DNA of 60,305 nucleotides, taken from positions 3,841,030-3,901,334 of the forward strand of contig NZ_CP024866.1 of the NCBI RefSeq assembly GCF_004136015.1, in the 5' to 3' direction. Of this stretch, positions 9,502-18,569 are shown in pieces (position 1 is the first letter of the stretch; each line of letters starts with the position of its first letter). The stretch is from Pseudomonas sp. ACM7 (lineage in GTDB: Bacteria > Pseudomonadota > Gammaproteobacteria > Pseudomonadales > Pseudomonadaceae). The position numbers and the translations under genes were made by a program. A model generated the notes under the pieces. It saw only the letters and a program-made list of their open reading frames with translations, had not been told where the DNA came from and did no database searches.

Positions 9502-11439
9502 ATGACATCAGTAAACCAGTTCTGGCGCCGGGCGAAACTGCCCCTGGCTGTCAGTCTTGCCTCTACGCTCGCCGGGCCAGCATTCGGCGTCAGTTTCAAC
9601 GTTGGTGAAATCGAAGGTCAGTTCGACTCGTCCCTGTCGATCGGTGCCAGTTGGTCTACTGAAAATGCCAACAAGAACATCATCGGCGTCAACAACGGCG
9701 GCCGCGGCCTGTCCCAGACTTCCGACGACGGTCACCTGAACTTCAAGAGCGGCGAAACGTTCTCCAAGATCTTCAAGGGCATCCATGACCTTGAATTGAA
9801 ATACGGCGATACCGGCGTTTTCGTCCGTGGCAAATACTGGTACGACTTTGAACTCAAGGACGAAAGCCGCGAGTTCAAGGACATCAGCGACAGTAACCGC
9901 AAGGAAGGCGCCAAATCCTCCGGCGGTCAGATCCTCGACGCCTTTGTCTACCACAACTATTCCGTTGCCGATCAGCCGGGCTCCGTGCGTCTGGGCAAGC
10001 AAGTAGTGAGTTGGGGTGAAAGTACCTTCATCGGCGGCGGTATCAACTCGATCAACCCGATCGACGTGTCCGCGTTCCGTCGTCCAGGTGCCGAGATCAA
10101 GGAAGGCCTGATCCCGGTCAACATGTTCTACGTGTCCCAGAGCCTCACCGAGAACCTCTCGACCGAAGCCTTCTACCAGCTCGAATGGGACCAGACCGTT
10201 ACCGACAACTGCGGCACTTTCTTCTCGCAGCCGGACGTGATTTCGGATGGCTGCGACAACAACCTGGCCGTACTGCGCACCCGTAACGGACTCAACAGCG
10301 CACTGACGTCTGCAGGGCTGCCGGCTTCGCTGCGTAATGCCACCATCAACACCCTCGCTGCCAGGGGCGTGAACTGGGGTGATCCGGATGAAGGCGTCAT
10401 CGTTCGTCGCGGTCCGGATCGCGATGCCCGTGACAGCGGTCAATTTGGCGTGTCCTTCAAATACATGTTCGATCCGCTGGACACCGAGTTCGGCGCCTAC
10501 TTCATGAACTACCACAGCCGTGCGCCGATTTTCAGCGGCAAAGGTGCTCCAGCGAGCGCTTACAGCGCGGCGGGCTTGGTGGGCTCGCTGGTGGCCAGGG
10601 GTGTTCCTCTCGCTGTCGCGCGTAACCTGGCACCGACCTTGTTGCCATTGAATGTGGCCGGTAACTCCAGCTACTACGTCGAGTACCCTGAAGATATTCG
10701 CCTGTATGGCTTGAGCTTCTCTACCACGTTACCGACAGGTACTGCGTGGAGTGGTGAAGTCAGCTACCGGCCGAATGCTCCGGTTCAGCTCAACACCACC
10801 GACATTCTCTTTTCCGGTCTGACACCTCTGAACCCTAACGTTTCCGTACTCCAAGGTACGCCAGGGGCGGATCAAAAAGGCTATCGCCGCAAGGAAGTGA
10901 CCCAGCTCCAGACGACCCTTACTCACTTCTTCGACCAGGTGATGGGCGCTGAGCGACTGACCCTGGTGGGCGAGGTCGGCTTTACTCACGTAGGTGGTCT
11001 GGAAAGCACTAACAAAGCGCGTTACGGCCGTGACCCGAGCTACGGCCCTGGTCCATTGCCAAGTGGTCAGTGCGTGGCATTGAACACCTCTACCCTGGCA
11101 GGCGGCCCGCAAAACAACGTCAGTCGCTATTGCGAAAACGACGGGTTCACCACCGCAAACTCCTGGGGCTACCGCGGTCGTGCCATCTGGGAATACAACG
11201 ACGTATTCGCCGGTGTGAACCTCAAGCCGAACGTGGCCTGGTCTCATGACGTGGAAGGCTACTCGCCTGGCCCTGGCGGCAACTTCGAGGAGGGTCGCAA
11301 AGCGGTGAGCCTGGGCGTCGATGCCGAGTACCAGAACACCTACACCGCGAGCCTGGCTTACACCAACTTCTTTGATGGCAAGTACACCACCGTCGATGAC
11401 CGCGACTTCGTTGCGCTCAGCTTCGGCGTGAACTTCTAA
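9502..11439 (+). CDS. DUF1302-family outer-membrane protein
   Basis: Exported beta-rich protein, 645 aa, of the DUF1302 family. The start at 9502 (MTSVNQFWRRAKLPLAV) follows GGAG at eight bases and gives a signal peptide cut near 'AGPAFG'. The mature sequence begins 'VSFNVGEIEGQFDSSLSIGA', the family hallmark of a first beta-strand. It continues with alternating polar and aromatic strands and ends '...FVALSFGVNF' with a C-terminal aromatic, consistent with assembly as an outer-membrane barrel. It is paired with DUF1329 28 bp downstream. As I recall, transposon fitness work in P. putida links the syntenic genes to growth on fatty esters; a biochemical role is not settled. Confidence 0.88.
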   Translation: MTSVNQFWRRAKLPLAVSLASTLAGPAFGVSFNVGEIEGQFDSSLSIGASWSTENANKNIIGVNNGGRGLSQTSDDGHLNFKSGETFSKIFKGIHDLELKYGDTGVFVRGKYWYDFELKDESREFKDISDSNRKEGAKSSGGQILDAFVYHNYSVADQPGSVRLGKQVVSWGESTFIGGGINSINPIDVSAFRRPGAEIKEGLIPVNMFYVSQSLTENLSTEAFYQLEWDQTVTDNCGTFFSQPDVISDGCDNNLAVLRTRNGLNSALTSAGLPASLRNATINTLAARGVNWGDPDEGVIVRRGPDRDARDSGQFGVSFKYMFDPLDTEFGAYFMNYHSRAPIFSGKGAPASAYSAAGLVGSLVARGVPLAVARNLAPTLLPLNVAGNSSYYVEYPEDIRLYGLSFSTTLPTGTAWSGEVSYRPNAPVQLNTTDILFSGLTPLNPNVSVLQGTPGADQKGYRRKEVTQLQTTLTHFFDQVMGAERLTLVGEVGFTHVGGLESTNKARYGRDPSYGPGPLPSGQCVALNTSTLAGGPQNNVSRYCENDGFTTANSWGYRGRAIWEYNDVFAGVNLKPNVAWSHDVEGYSPGPGGNFEEGRKAVSLGVDAEYQNTYTASLAYTNFFDGKYTTVDDRDFVALSFGVNF

Positions 11440-11467
11440 GCACTGCATTATCAGGACGAACACACCT

Positions 11468-12832
11468 ATGAAAATAACAAAGAGTCTGTTCCACGTCGGT
11501 GTTCTGGGGCTTTCGCTGCTGGCGACCGGCGTCATGGCGGCGGTTCCTGCGGCCGAAGCGGACAAACTGGGCAAGAGCCTGACCCCGATGGGCGCCGAGA
11601 TGGCGGGCAACGCCGACGGATCGATCCCGGCCTGGAAGCCGATGGCGAAAAACGCCGGTACTGCCGACAGCAAAGGTTTCCTGTCCGACCCGTTCGCCAG
11701 TGAAAAACCACTGTTCACCATCACGGCGCAGAACGTCGACCAGTACAAGGACAAACTCGCACCGGGTCAGTACGCGATGTTCAAGCGCTACCCGGAAACC
11801 TTCAAAATGCCGGTCTACCCGTCCCATCGCGGCGCGACCGTGCCGGATGCCGTGTTTGCCTCCATCAAGAAAAACGCCACCGCCACTAACCTGGTGTCCG
11901 GCGGCAACGGTCTGGAGAACTTCGAAACCGCAGTTCCATTCCCGATTCCGAAGACCGGCGTCGAAGTCATCTGGAACCACATCACCCGCTATCGCGGTGG
12001 CAGCGTGACCCGTCTGGTGACCCAGGCCACGCCGCAGCCGAACGGCTCGTACAGCCTGGTGTACTTCCAGGACCAGTTCGTGTTCCGCGACAAGATGAAG
12101 GATTACGATCCGGCGAACCCGGGCAACATCCTGTTCTACTTCAAGCAGAAAGTGACCGCGCCGGCACGTCTGGCCGGTGGTGTGCTGCTGGTGCACGAAA
12201 CCCTCGACCAGGTGAAAGAGCCACGTTCGGCGTGGGTCTACAACGCCGGTCAGCGTCGTGTGCGTCGCGCACCACAAGTGTCTTATGACGGGCCGGGTAC
12301 CGCAGCCGATGGCCTGCGTACCTCCGACAACCTGGACATGTACAACGGTGCACCGGATCGTTACGACTGGAAACTCGAAGGCAAGAAAGAGATGTACATC
12401 GCCTCCGACGCCTACAAACTCGACTCGCCGCAACTCAAGTACGACGACATCATCAAGGCCGGTCACATCAACCAGGACCTGGCTCGTTACGAGCTGCGCC
12501 GGGTCTGGCATGTGGTGGCTACCTTGAAGGAAGGTCAGCGTCACATCTACGCCAAGCGTGACTTCTACATCGACGAAGACACCTGGCAAGCGGCCGTGAT
12601 CGACCACTACGACGGTCGTAATCAACTGTGGCGTGTGGCGGAAGCTCACTCCCAGAACTACTACAACGTTCAAGTGCCGTGGTACACCCTGGAAACCTTG
12701 TACGACCTGCAATCGGGCCGCTACCTGGCACTGGGCATGAAGAACGAAGAGAAATCGGCGTATGACTTCGGCTTCACCGCCACCACCAGCGACTTCACTC
12801 CGGCCGCTCTGCGCCAGGATGGTGTTCGCTAA
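11468..12832 (+). CDS. DUF1329-family exported protein
   Basis: Exported protein of 454 aa with a Sec signal peptide ('MKITKSLFHVGVLGLSLLAT', cut near 'GVMA-A'). The family resembles LolA/LolB-like lipoprotein-carrier folds, which suggests handling of a lipidic ligand in the periplasm. Distinctive segments are 'ADKLGKSLTPMGAEMAGNAD' near the N-terminus and 'YAKRDFYIDEDTWQAAVIDH' near residue 370. It is 28 bp downstream of the DUF1302 gene and is followed by a clear terminator, so the two form a transcription unit. No catalytic motif is recognisable. Confidence 0.88.
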   Translation: MKITKSLFHVGVLGLSLLATGVMAAVPAAEADKLGKSLTPMGAEMAGNADGSIPAWKPMAKNAGTADSKGFLSDPFASEKPLFTITAQNVDQYKDKLAPGQYAMFKRYPETFKMPVYPSHRGATVPDAVFASIKKNATATNLVSGGNGLENFETAVPFPIPKTGVEVIWNHITRYRGGSVTRLVTQATPQPNGSYSLVYFQDQFVFRDKMKDYDPANPGNILFYFKQKVTAPARLAGGVLLVHETLDQVKEPRSAWVYNAGQRRVRRAPQVSYDGPGTAADGLRTSDNLDMYNGAPDRYDWKLEGKKEMYIASDAYKLDSPQLKYDDIIKAGHINQDLARYELRRVWHVVATLKEGQRHIYAKRDFYIDEDTWQAAVIDHYDGRNQLWRVAEAHSQNYYNVQVPWYTLETLYDLQSGRYLALGMKNEEKSAYDFGFTATTSDFTPAALRQDGVR

Positions 12833-12863
12833 GCTGTCCTGAAAAGAGGCCGCATCCTCGAGA

Positions 12864-12894
12864 AACGCCCCGACTGGTTCGGGGCGTTTTTTTT
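12864..12894 (+). terminator. Rho-independent terminator after DUF1329
   Basis: Stem ACGCCCCGA/TTCGGGGCGT with a short loop, followed by eight T residues. It ends the DUF1302-DUF1329 unit. Confidence 0.92.
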
Positions 12895-12912
12895 AATTTC
12901 ATAACGATCGTT

Positions 12913-13057
12913 GTAGCAGCTGTCGAGCTTGCGAGGCTGCGTTCGAGGACGAAGTCCTCGCAAATTCGGTGCACGCGGTTTGTCTTACAGACCGCGTTTC
13001 ATGGTTTTACGACTGCTGCGCAGCCGAACGCAGCCTCGCAAGCTCGACAGCTGCTAC
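12913..13057. repeat. Large inverted-repeat element, GTAGNAGCTGTCGAG family
   Basis: Two 33-nt arms, 12913-12945 and 13025-13057, are perfect reverse complements beginning GTAGCAGCTGTCGAGCTTGC. The 79-nt centre itself contains two more palindromes: CGAGGAC/GTCCTCG (12944-12960) and a GCGGT/ACCGC stem near 12973-12998. Apart from the DUF1329 terminator (12864-12894), it accounts for most of the 375-bp gap between DUF1329 and the LuxR gene. A related element is at 36703-36796. Confidence 0.88.
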
Positions 13058-13207
13058 GAGGGCGGTGTGACTGTCGGGTTTGCTCGACACTTCTGCTTGT
13101 ATTCTTTTTGTAGCCATTTGTAGCAATAACCTTCATTCCCTCTTCGTTTACCGCTAGGCTGCGGACATCTGCAACGCCGCCAACCGCCATTCAAACAAGA
13201 GCCGGCC

Positions 13208-15946
13208 ATGACTGATCTGTCCCCACACCCGGGCCCTGCAAGCGTTGCCGTCGCGGTACTGGACGGGCGTTTTTTTCGGCCTCCGTTGCCTGACGGCCAT
13301 GTGCTGCGGCCTCGTCTGTGCGAACGCCTGAGTGCGGGCCTCGGTGGCAGGTTGTTGCTGGTCAGCGCGCCGGCGGGGTTTGGCAAGAGTTCGTTGGCGG
13401 TGGAGTTCTGTCAGGGCTTGCCGGCTCACTGGCAAAGTCTGTGGCTGGGGTTGAGTCCGCGAGACAGCGATCCCGGACGTTTTCTTGAGCGGTTGCTCGA
13501 AGGCCTCCAGGACTTTTTTCCGCGACTGGGCAGCCAGTCCCTGGGGCTGCTGAAAATGCGGCAGCGCCACCAGCCGTTTGCCTTTGAAGAATGGCTGGAC
13601 GGTTTGCTCGATGAGTTGGCCGTGCACCTGTCTGCGAGTACGCCTCTGCTGTTGGTGCTGGATGACTACCATCTGGCGCAGGGCCCGGTTCTCGATCGCT
13701 GCCTGCAATTTTTCCTCAATCACCTGCCTGACGGCTTGCTGGTCATGGTCACCAGTCGGCAGCGGCCGGACTGGCATCTGGCGCGCCTGCGCCTGTCGCG
13801 GCAACTGCTCGAGTTGAATGAACAGGACTTGCGCCTGACTCACGATGAAGCCTTGACCCTGCTTGATCGGCACAGCAGCTCCTTGCGCGGCGAAGCGCTG
13901 GAGAGCCTCATCCAGCGCAGCGAAGGTTGGGTCGCCGGACTGCGTTTCTGGCTGCTGGCGGCGTCTGAAGCGGGCTCCCAGGGTGCTTTGCCGCAGGCCT
14001 TGCATGGCGGGGAAGGGCTGATCCGCGATTACCTGCTCGAAGAAGTTATCGATTGTCTGCCCGCCGAGGTGCAGTCATTCCTTTACGACACAGCACCTCA
14101 GGAACGCTTTTGCAGCGAACTGTGCGACGCCGTTCGCGAAGCCCATGACAGTGCCGAGATCCTGCGTTTTCTGCTGGCCCATCAGGTGTTCCTGGTGCCA
14201 CTGGATGAGAACGGTCACTGGTATCGCTACCACCATTTGTTTTCCGACCTGTTGCGCACCCGGCCTACCGCGCAAGCGATGGTGCCGGCGGCCAGCCTGC
14301 ACTTGCGCGCCTGTCGCTGGTTCAATGCCCAGGGACTGCTCGATGAAGCGGTTGAGCAGGCGTTGCGTGCCGGGCACCTGGACGTCGCGGCGAACCTGGT
14401 GCAGAACCTCTCCGAAGAACAACTGCTGGCCGAACAGAACGTCGGCATGTTGCTGCGCTGGAAAATGGACTTGCCCGACAGCCTGCTGATCAGCACGCCA
14501 CGGTTGATCGTGCTGTACAGCTGGGCGTTGGGGCTGGCTTGTCAGCTGGACGCCGCCGAGGAGCTGGCCAGTCATTTGAGCCGCTTCCTGCCGGCCCCGT
14601 CGGCCACTGCGCAGAAATCCATGCTGGCGCAATGGCTGGCCCTGAGCGGGATCATCGCCCGCGGGCGCGGCAATCGCGAGCTGACGCTGCTCTATTGCAC
14701 CGAAGCGCAGGAGAGCCTGCCCGCCAAACGCTACGGGCAACGCCTGATGTGCCTCTCGACCCTGTCCAACCTGGCCATTGCCGACGGCGACTTGTGGCGT
14801 GCCCGCGGGTTGAACCGTGAATCTCTGGAGTTGGCGCAACGGGTCGGCAACCCGCTGTTCGAAGCGCTGGCCCATTACGACCGCGCTCGCGTGCTGCAAG
14901 CGCGAGGGGAAATCCTTCGTTCGCTGGATGAAGTGCGTCAGGGGCTGCAACGCCTGCAACGGTTATCCCCGCAACGGCTGTATGCCGTACGCGCCCGACT
15001 GACTTTGTACGAAGGTTTTTTGCTAGCCCTGCGCTTGCAGCCCCAAACCGCACGGGCACGCTTGCAAGCCGGTTTGAATGAAGCACGCGCCTGTCGTGAT
15101 ATCAGCGTATTGATCGGTCATTGCGTGATCGCCAGGCTTGAGGGCAGCAGTGGCGAATTCGCCAAAGCCTTCGCTGAACTCGCCGAAGCCGAGCGCCTGA
15201 TGCACATCTGGGACGTGCCACCGATCTACTACCTGGCGATGATCACCCTGGTCAAATGCGAACTCTGGCTGGCTCAGGGGCGTACCGATCTGGCCGAAGC
15301 CTGGCTCGCTCGCTTGGGTCAGACCTATAACGGTGAACACGCGGCAGCCCCTCCGGAGTTCCATCCGCATCTGCCGCTGCATATCGAGTTGCAGCAGGCC
15401 TTGCTGGAGGTCATTCAGGGGCAGCCGATGCTGGCCGAAGGACGATTGAATGCGTTGCTTGAGCATGGGCAGCAAACCGGCAGGCAACTGCTCAGCGTGA
15501 TGGCACTGACTCAGAAAGTGACGTTATTGCTGGGGTGCGGACGCGAACCCGAAGCCCGCAAGGCCTTGAGTCAGGCGCTGGAAGCAGCGGCCGGGGGAGT
15601 TCTGCAACCGTTTGACAGGTTGTTGGCTGAACATTCGGACTGGCTGCGTGGACAACTTCAACTCGGTGCGCTGACGCCCGTTTCACAGAGCCTTTCAGAA
15701 CAACTTCCGACAGTGGCAGCCCGTCCCGCAGCGGAGTCATCCGCCGCGGCGGAACAGCTCAGTACGCGGGAAATGGCTGTCCTGCGACTGATCGCCCAAG
15801 GCTGTTCGAATCAGGAGATTAGCGATCAGTTGTTTATCTCGCTGCACACGGTGAAAACCCATGCCAGCCATATCAACAGCAAGCTTGGGGTTGAACGGCG
15901 CACGCAGGCGGTCGCCAGGGCGAAAGAGTTGGGTGTATTGCAGTAA
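13208..15946 (+). CDS. MalT-type LuxR-family transcriptional regulator
   Basis: Large ATP-dependent regulator, 912 aa, of the LAL/MalT class. The N-terminal STAND-type ATPase has Walker A 'APAGFGKS' at 54-61 and Walker B-like 'LLLVLDDYHLA' near residue 150. A long helical TPR-like sensor region follows, and the C-terminal LuxR HTH runs from 'LSTREMAVLRLIAQGCSNQE' to 'HTVKTHASHINSKLGV' near residues 850-905. By position it probably controls the acyl-CoA ligase and DUF1302/DUF1329 genes just upstream, as the conserved order suggests; the inducer is unknown. A palindromic element separates it from its presumed targets. Confidence 0.88.
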   Translation: MTDLSPHPGPASVAVAVLDGRFFRPPLPDGHVLRPRLCERLSAGLGGRLLLVSAPAGFGKSSLAVEFCQGLPAHWQSLWLGLSPRDSDPGRFLERLLEGLQDFFPRLGSQSLGLLKMRQRHQPFAFEEWLDGLLDELAVHLSASTPLLLVLDDYHLAQGPVLDRCLQFFLNHLPDGLLVMVTSRQRPDWHLARLRLSRQLLELNEQDLRLTHDEALTLLDRHSSSLRGEALESLIQRSEGWVAGLRFWLLAASEAGSQGALPQALHGGEGLIRDYLLEEVIDCLPAEVQSFLYDTAPQERFCSELCDAVREAHDSAEILRFLLAHQVFLVPLDENGHWYRYHHLFSDLLRTRPTAQAMVPAASLHLRACRWFNAQGLLDEAVEQALRAGHLDVAANLVQNLSEEQLLAEQNVGMLLRWKMDLPDSLLISTPRLIVLYSWALGLACQLDAAEELASHLSRFLPAPSATAQKSMLAQWLALSGIIARGRGNRELTLLYCTEAQESLPAKRYGQRLMCLSTLSNLAIADGDLWRARGLNRESLELAQRVGNPLFEALAHYDRARVLQARGEILRSLDEVRQGLQRLQRLSPQRLYAVRARLTLYEGFLLALRLQPQTARARLQAGLNEARACRDISVLIGHCVIARLEGSSGEFAKAFAELAEAERLMHIWDVPPIYYLAMITLVKCELWLAQGRTDLAEAWLARLGQTYNGEHAAAPPEFHPHLPLHIELQQALLEVIQGQPMLAEGRLNALLEHGQQTGRQLLSVMALTQKVTLLLGCGREPEARKALSQALEAAAGGVLQPFDRLLAEHSDWLRGQLQLGALTPVSQSLSEQLPTVAARPAAESSAAAEQLSTREMAVLRLIAQGCSNQEISDQLFISLHTVKTHASHINSKLGVERRTQAVARAKELGVLQ

Positions 15947-15959
15947 TCGCCGTTTGAAG

Positions 15960-15996
15960 ACCTCCGAAGCAAGTTGGGCCTTGCGATCAGAGGTTT
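15960..15996. terminator. Possible two-way terminator between the LuxR and PP2C genes
   Basis: Outer stem ACCTC/GAGGT and inner stem GCAAG/CTTGC, followed by TTTT on the plus strand. It lies between the convergent stops of the LuxR regulator and the PP2C gene. The stem is interrupted, so strength is uncertain. Confidence 0.45.
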
Positions 15997-16000
15997 TCGG

Positions 16001-16819
16001 TCATTTCTCCTCTGAGACAGTCACTCCGGATGTCTGCCCCACGTCGATGGAGTGCTTCAGGATCGACAGTAAGCCGATGGAGCAGTCATCTCCGGTTTTA
16101 CTGGCGATGGACTGTTGCAGGTTGTCACGCAACACTTCCCTCATTTTTTTTCTGGGCAACGTTGCATTCCACTCCAGCAGCTCTTGGATCGCCGGGGCGG
16201 GGACGCCGCTGGATTTGTCATAGAGGCTTTCTGCGGTGCCGTCGCTCATGATCGCGAAGCCAGTGGTGGCTTCTATTTGCCCACGGTACAACCTGAGCCG
16301 CGACGCCGCTTTATGGTCAGTCAGAAGCAGGGTGGTATTGGCGATCTCGCCATTTTCTGGATGAGAAAGGGCCAGGAGTTGTCCGTCCGCATCAACGCTT
16401 GCGATAACGCCATCGCCCAAGTGGCCCGCCAGGTAGCGGCCTCGTGAGTAAGCGACGAACGACAAGGTGCAGGCCAGGTCGTTGATATCGCCGCCGAGCT
16501 TTGCAGATTTGCGTCTGAACGCGTCCAGGCAGCGATTGACCAGTCGCTGGGCTGCCTTCACGTTGTGTTTGTCCATGTTTTGCCAGAGGCTTTCAAAGTT
16601 TTTGCAGACAAAGGCCAGGGTGGCCGTGACCGCTACTTGGGCGCCGATGTCGGATCTGGCTCTGGAGTCAGCCCCATCGGCCAATGAAATGCACGTCACT
16701 TCGTTGGACTCTCTGGCCGCGACATAGTCCTGGCAAGGCGTTTGAGTCTTGAGGTGCGAGCGTCCTGCCACAAACGCGCAGGTCGTTTTACAGCTGAAGT
16801 CTTCCGGGATCTCAGGCAT
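16001..16819 (-). CDS. PP2C-family serine/threonine protein phosphatase
   Basis: Metal-dependent protein phosphatase (PPM/PP2C_2), 272 aa, cytosolic with no transmembrane segment. The metal-binding aspartates sit in the expected motifs: 'PCQDYV' (Asp31), 'SLADGADS' (Asp48), 'GHLGDGVIAS' (136-138), 'IMSDGTAES' (192-194) and 'KTGDDCSIGLL' (244-245). It has no fused sensor, kinase or forkhead domain. Two tiny ORFs lie directly upstream on the same strand (16823-16885 and 16911-17012); the nearer one ends three bases before this ATG, so translation may be coupled. No partner kinase is present nearby, and the target protein is unknown. Confidence 0.85.
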   Translation of the reverse strand: MPEIPEDFSCKTTCAFVAGRSHLKTQTPCQDYVAARESNEVTCISLADGADSRARSDIGAQVAVTATLAFVCKNFESLWQNMDKHNVKAAQRLVNRCLDAFRRKSAKLGGDINDLACTLSFVAYSRGRYLAGHLGDGVIASVDADGQLLALSHPENGEIANTTLLLTDHKAASRLRLYRGQIEATTGFAIMSDGTAESLYDKSSGVPAPAIQELLEWNATLPRKKMREVLRDNLQQSIASKTGDDCSIGLLSILKHSIDVGQTSGVTVSEEK

Positions 16820-16822
16820 GGT

Positions 16823-16885
16823 TCAGACCTGTGCCCGGGCTTCAATACCTTTAATGTCCTGACGAAGGAGATAGTCTTCTTGCAT
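16823..16885 (-). CDS. Possible 20-codon leader ORF upstream of PP2C
   Basis: ATG at 16885 with AAGGA at a good distance (AAAAAGGATAATCCC before the ATG). It encodes MQEDYLLRQDIKGIEARAQV and stops three bases before the PP2C start. The close stop-start arrangement suggests translational coupling or a leader peptide. It could instead be the remnant of a lost upstream gene. Not recognised in any family. Confidence 0.4.
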   Translation of the reverse strand: MQEDYLLRQDIKGIEARAQV

Positions 16886-16910
16886 GGGATTATCCTTTTT
16901 AGGCTGAGCG

Positions 16911-17012
16911 TTACAAATACCGCTTCAAGAATCGTTTGAACCAGGCATTGGCTTCCTGCCGTCTTGTTTCAAAATAGGCGCGGCGCGAGGATAACCTATC
17001 AATTTTGCGCAT
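16911..17012 (-). CDS. Possible 33-aa cationic small protein
   Basis: ATG at 17012 to TAA at 16911. The peptide begins MRKIDRLSSRRAYF and ends NAWFKRFLKRYL, so it is strongly basic with an amphipathic aromatic C-terminus. The ribosome site is weak. It lies 25 bp upstream of the 20-codon ORF and in line with PP2C. It may be a real small protein or a remnant; I do not recognise it. Confidence 0.3.
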   Translation of the reverse strand: MRKIDRLSSRRAYFETRRQEANAWFKRFLKRYL

Positions 17013-17052
17013 CACAACCGCAGTACCCAGCCTTGGCACCAGGATTAAACCC

Positions 17053-17697
17053 ATGCAAACCCCGAATACAGCCCTCATCCGCGAAACCTTCCCCGTCGGC
17101 CCATTGCAGTGCAACTGCACGATCATCGGCGACCCGATTACTAAAAAAGCCATCGTGGTCGATCCAGGTGGTAATCACGAACTGATCCTCGCGCGGCTCG
17201 ACGCACTGGGCCTGAAGGTAGTCAGCATCATTCATACCCATGCGCACCTCGATCACTTCCTGGCTTCCGGTCAGTTGAAGGAGAAAACCGGCGCAACCCT
17301 GCACCTGCATAAAGAAGATCAATTTCTGTGGGACAACCTGGAGATGCAGTGCCAGATGTTCGGTGTGCCCTACACTCCGGTGCCGTCGCCGGATCGCTGG
17401 TTGGCCGATGATGAAGAACTGGCCTGCGGTTGCGGCGTGGCGTTGCACACGCCGGGTCATACGCCGGGTTCCATGAGCTTTTGGTTTTCAGAGGCTAAGC
17501 TGCTGATTGCCGGTGACACGTTGTTTCGTCGCGGGGTAGGGCGCACGGATTTGTGGGGGGGCGATCAGGCAACCATCGTGCGGTCGATCAAGCAGCGGCT
17601 GTACACCCTCGATGAAGAGGCGACGGTGGTGACCGGGCATGGTCCGGACACCCGTCTGGGCGATGAAATGCGCGAGAACCCTTTTGTGCGGGCCTGA
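17053..17697 (+). CDS. Metallo-beta-lactamase-fold hydrolase (YcbL/glyoxalase II-like)
   Basis: Cytosolic zinc hydrolase of 214 aa. The start at 17053 (MQTPNTALIRETFPVGP) has AGGA eight bases upstream. Metal ligands are visible: 'HTHAHLDH' (H63, H65, D67, H68), 'HTPGHTPGSM', the bridging Asp in 'IAGDTLFRRGVGRTD' and the last His in 'VVTGHGPDT'. Size and the 'GVGRTDL' segment match the YcbL type II glyoxalase group, which lacks the full glutathione-binding C-terminal domain of GloB. The physiological thioester is not known. Confidence 0.88.
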   Translation: MQTPNTALIRETFPVGPLQCNCTIIGDPITKKAIVVDPGGNHELILARLDALGLKVVSIIHTHAHLDHFLASGQLKEKTGATLHLHKEDQFLWDNLEMQCQMFGVPYTPVPSPDRWLADDEELACGCGVALHTPGHTPGSMSFWFSEAKLLIAGDTLFRRGVGRTDLWGGDQATIVRSIKQRLYTLDEEATVVTGHGPDTRLGDEMRENPFVRA

Positions 17698-17813
17698 TTT
17701 CTAACGTTGTGAGGGGCGTGGCGGAATTATTTTCATCCGCAATGATCCAACGCCCGCAAAGATTTAATGCCTTAGTCCGTTGCACCACAGAATGCAAAAA
17801 GTAGGAGCTCTTC

Positions 17814-18542
17814 ATGTTCACCAAGCAGCGTTTGATTATTGTCGCTACGGCTGTGGCCTTGCTGTCTGGCTGCGCCTCGCCTAACCCTTACGACAACCAG
17901 GGCCAGGCCGACGGTGGTTCCACGGGCATGAGCAAAACCGCTAAATACGGTGGCCTCGGCGCTCTGGCCGGTGCTCTGGCCGGTGCCGCCATCGGTCACG
18001 ATAACCGTGGCAAGGGCGCGCTGATTGGCGCTGCGGTGGTGGGTGCTTCCGCTGCCGGTTACGGTTATTACGCCGACCAGCAAGAGAAAAAGCTGCGCGC
18101 CAGCATGGCCAACACCGGGGTGGAAGTGCAGCGCCAGGGTGATCAGATCAAACTGATCATGCCGGGTAACATCACCTTCGCCACCGATTCGGCGAACATC
18201 GCGTCGGGTTTCTATCAGCCGTTGAACAATCTGGCGGGCTCGCTCAAGGAGTTCAGCCAGAACCAGATCGAGATCGTCGGCTACACCGACAGCACCGGCA
18301 GCCGCCAGCACAACATGGACCTGTCCCAGCGTCGCGCCCAGAGCGTGGCGACTTACCTGACGTCTCAGGGCGTGAGCGGTGCCAACCTGTCGGCTCGCGG
18401 TGCCGGGCCGGATAACCCGATTGCCAGCAACGGTGACGTCAATGGTCGGGCGCAGAACCGCCGGGTCGAGGTCAACCTGAAGGCGATTCCGGGTCAGCAG
18501 TATGGTGGTCAGCAGCAGGGTACGGTTCAGCAGTACCCTTGA
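17814..18542 (+). CDS. OmpA-family lipoprotein with glycine zipper (YiaD-like)
   Basis: Outer-membrane lipoprotein, 242 aa, that should bind peptidoglycan. The signal ends in lipobox 'LLSGC' (Cys20). A glycine-zipper segment follows ('LGALAGALAGAAIGHDNRG' and 'GALIGAAVVGASAAGYGYY', residues about 44-85). The OmpA C-terminal domain starts at 'ITFATDSANI' and includes the peptidoglycan-contacting 'GYTDSTGS' and 'LSQRRAQSV'. The start at 17814 follows AGGAGCTCTTC. It is monocistronic, ending in a strong terminator. Confidence 0.9.
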   Translation: MFTKQRLIIVATAVALLSGCASPNPYDNQGQADGGSTGMSKTAKYGGLGALAGALAGAAIGHDNRGKGALIGAAVVGASAAGYGYYADQQEKKLRASMANTGVEVQRQGDQIKLIMPGNITFATDSANIASGFYQPLNNLAGSLKEFSQNQIEIVGYTDSTGSRQHNMDLSQRRAQSVATYLTSQGVSGANLSARGAGPDNPIASNGDVNGRAQNRRVEVNLKAIPGQQYGGQQQGTVQQYP

Positions 18543-18569
18543 TCGCCTGATTGAACCCCAGGCATAAAA

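Noticed and set aside
12929..13123. 64-codon frame across the large inverted repeat
   Set aside because: It reads through a palindromic element and shows no coding signal.
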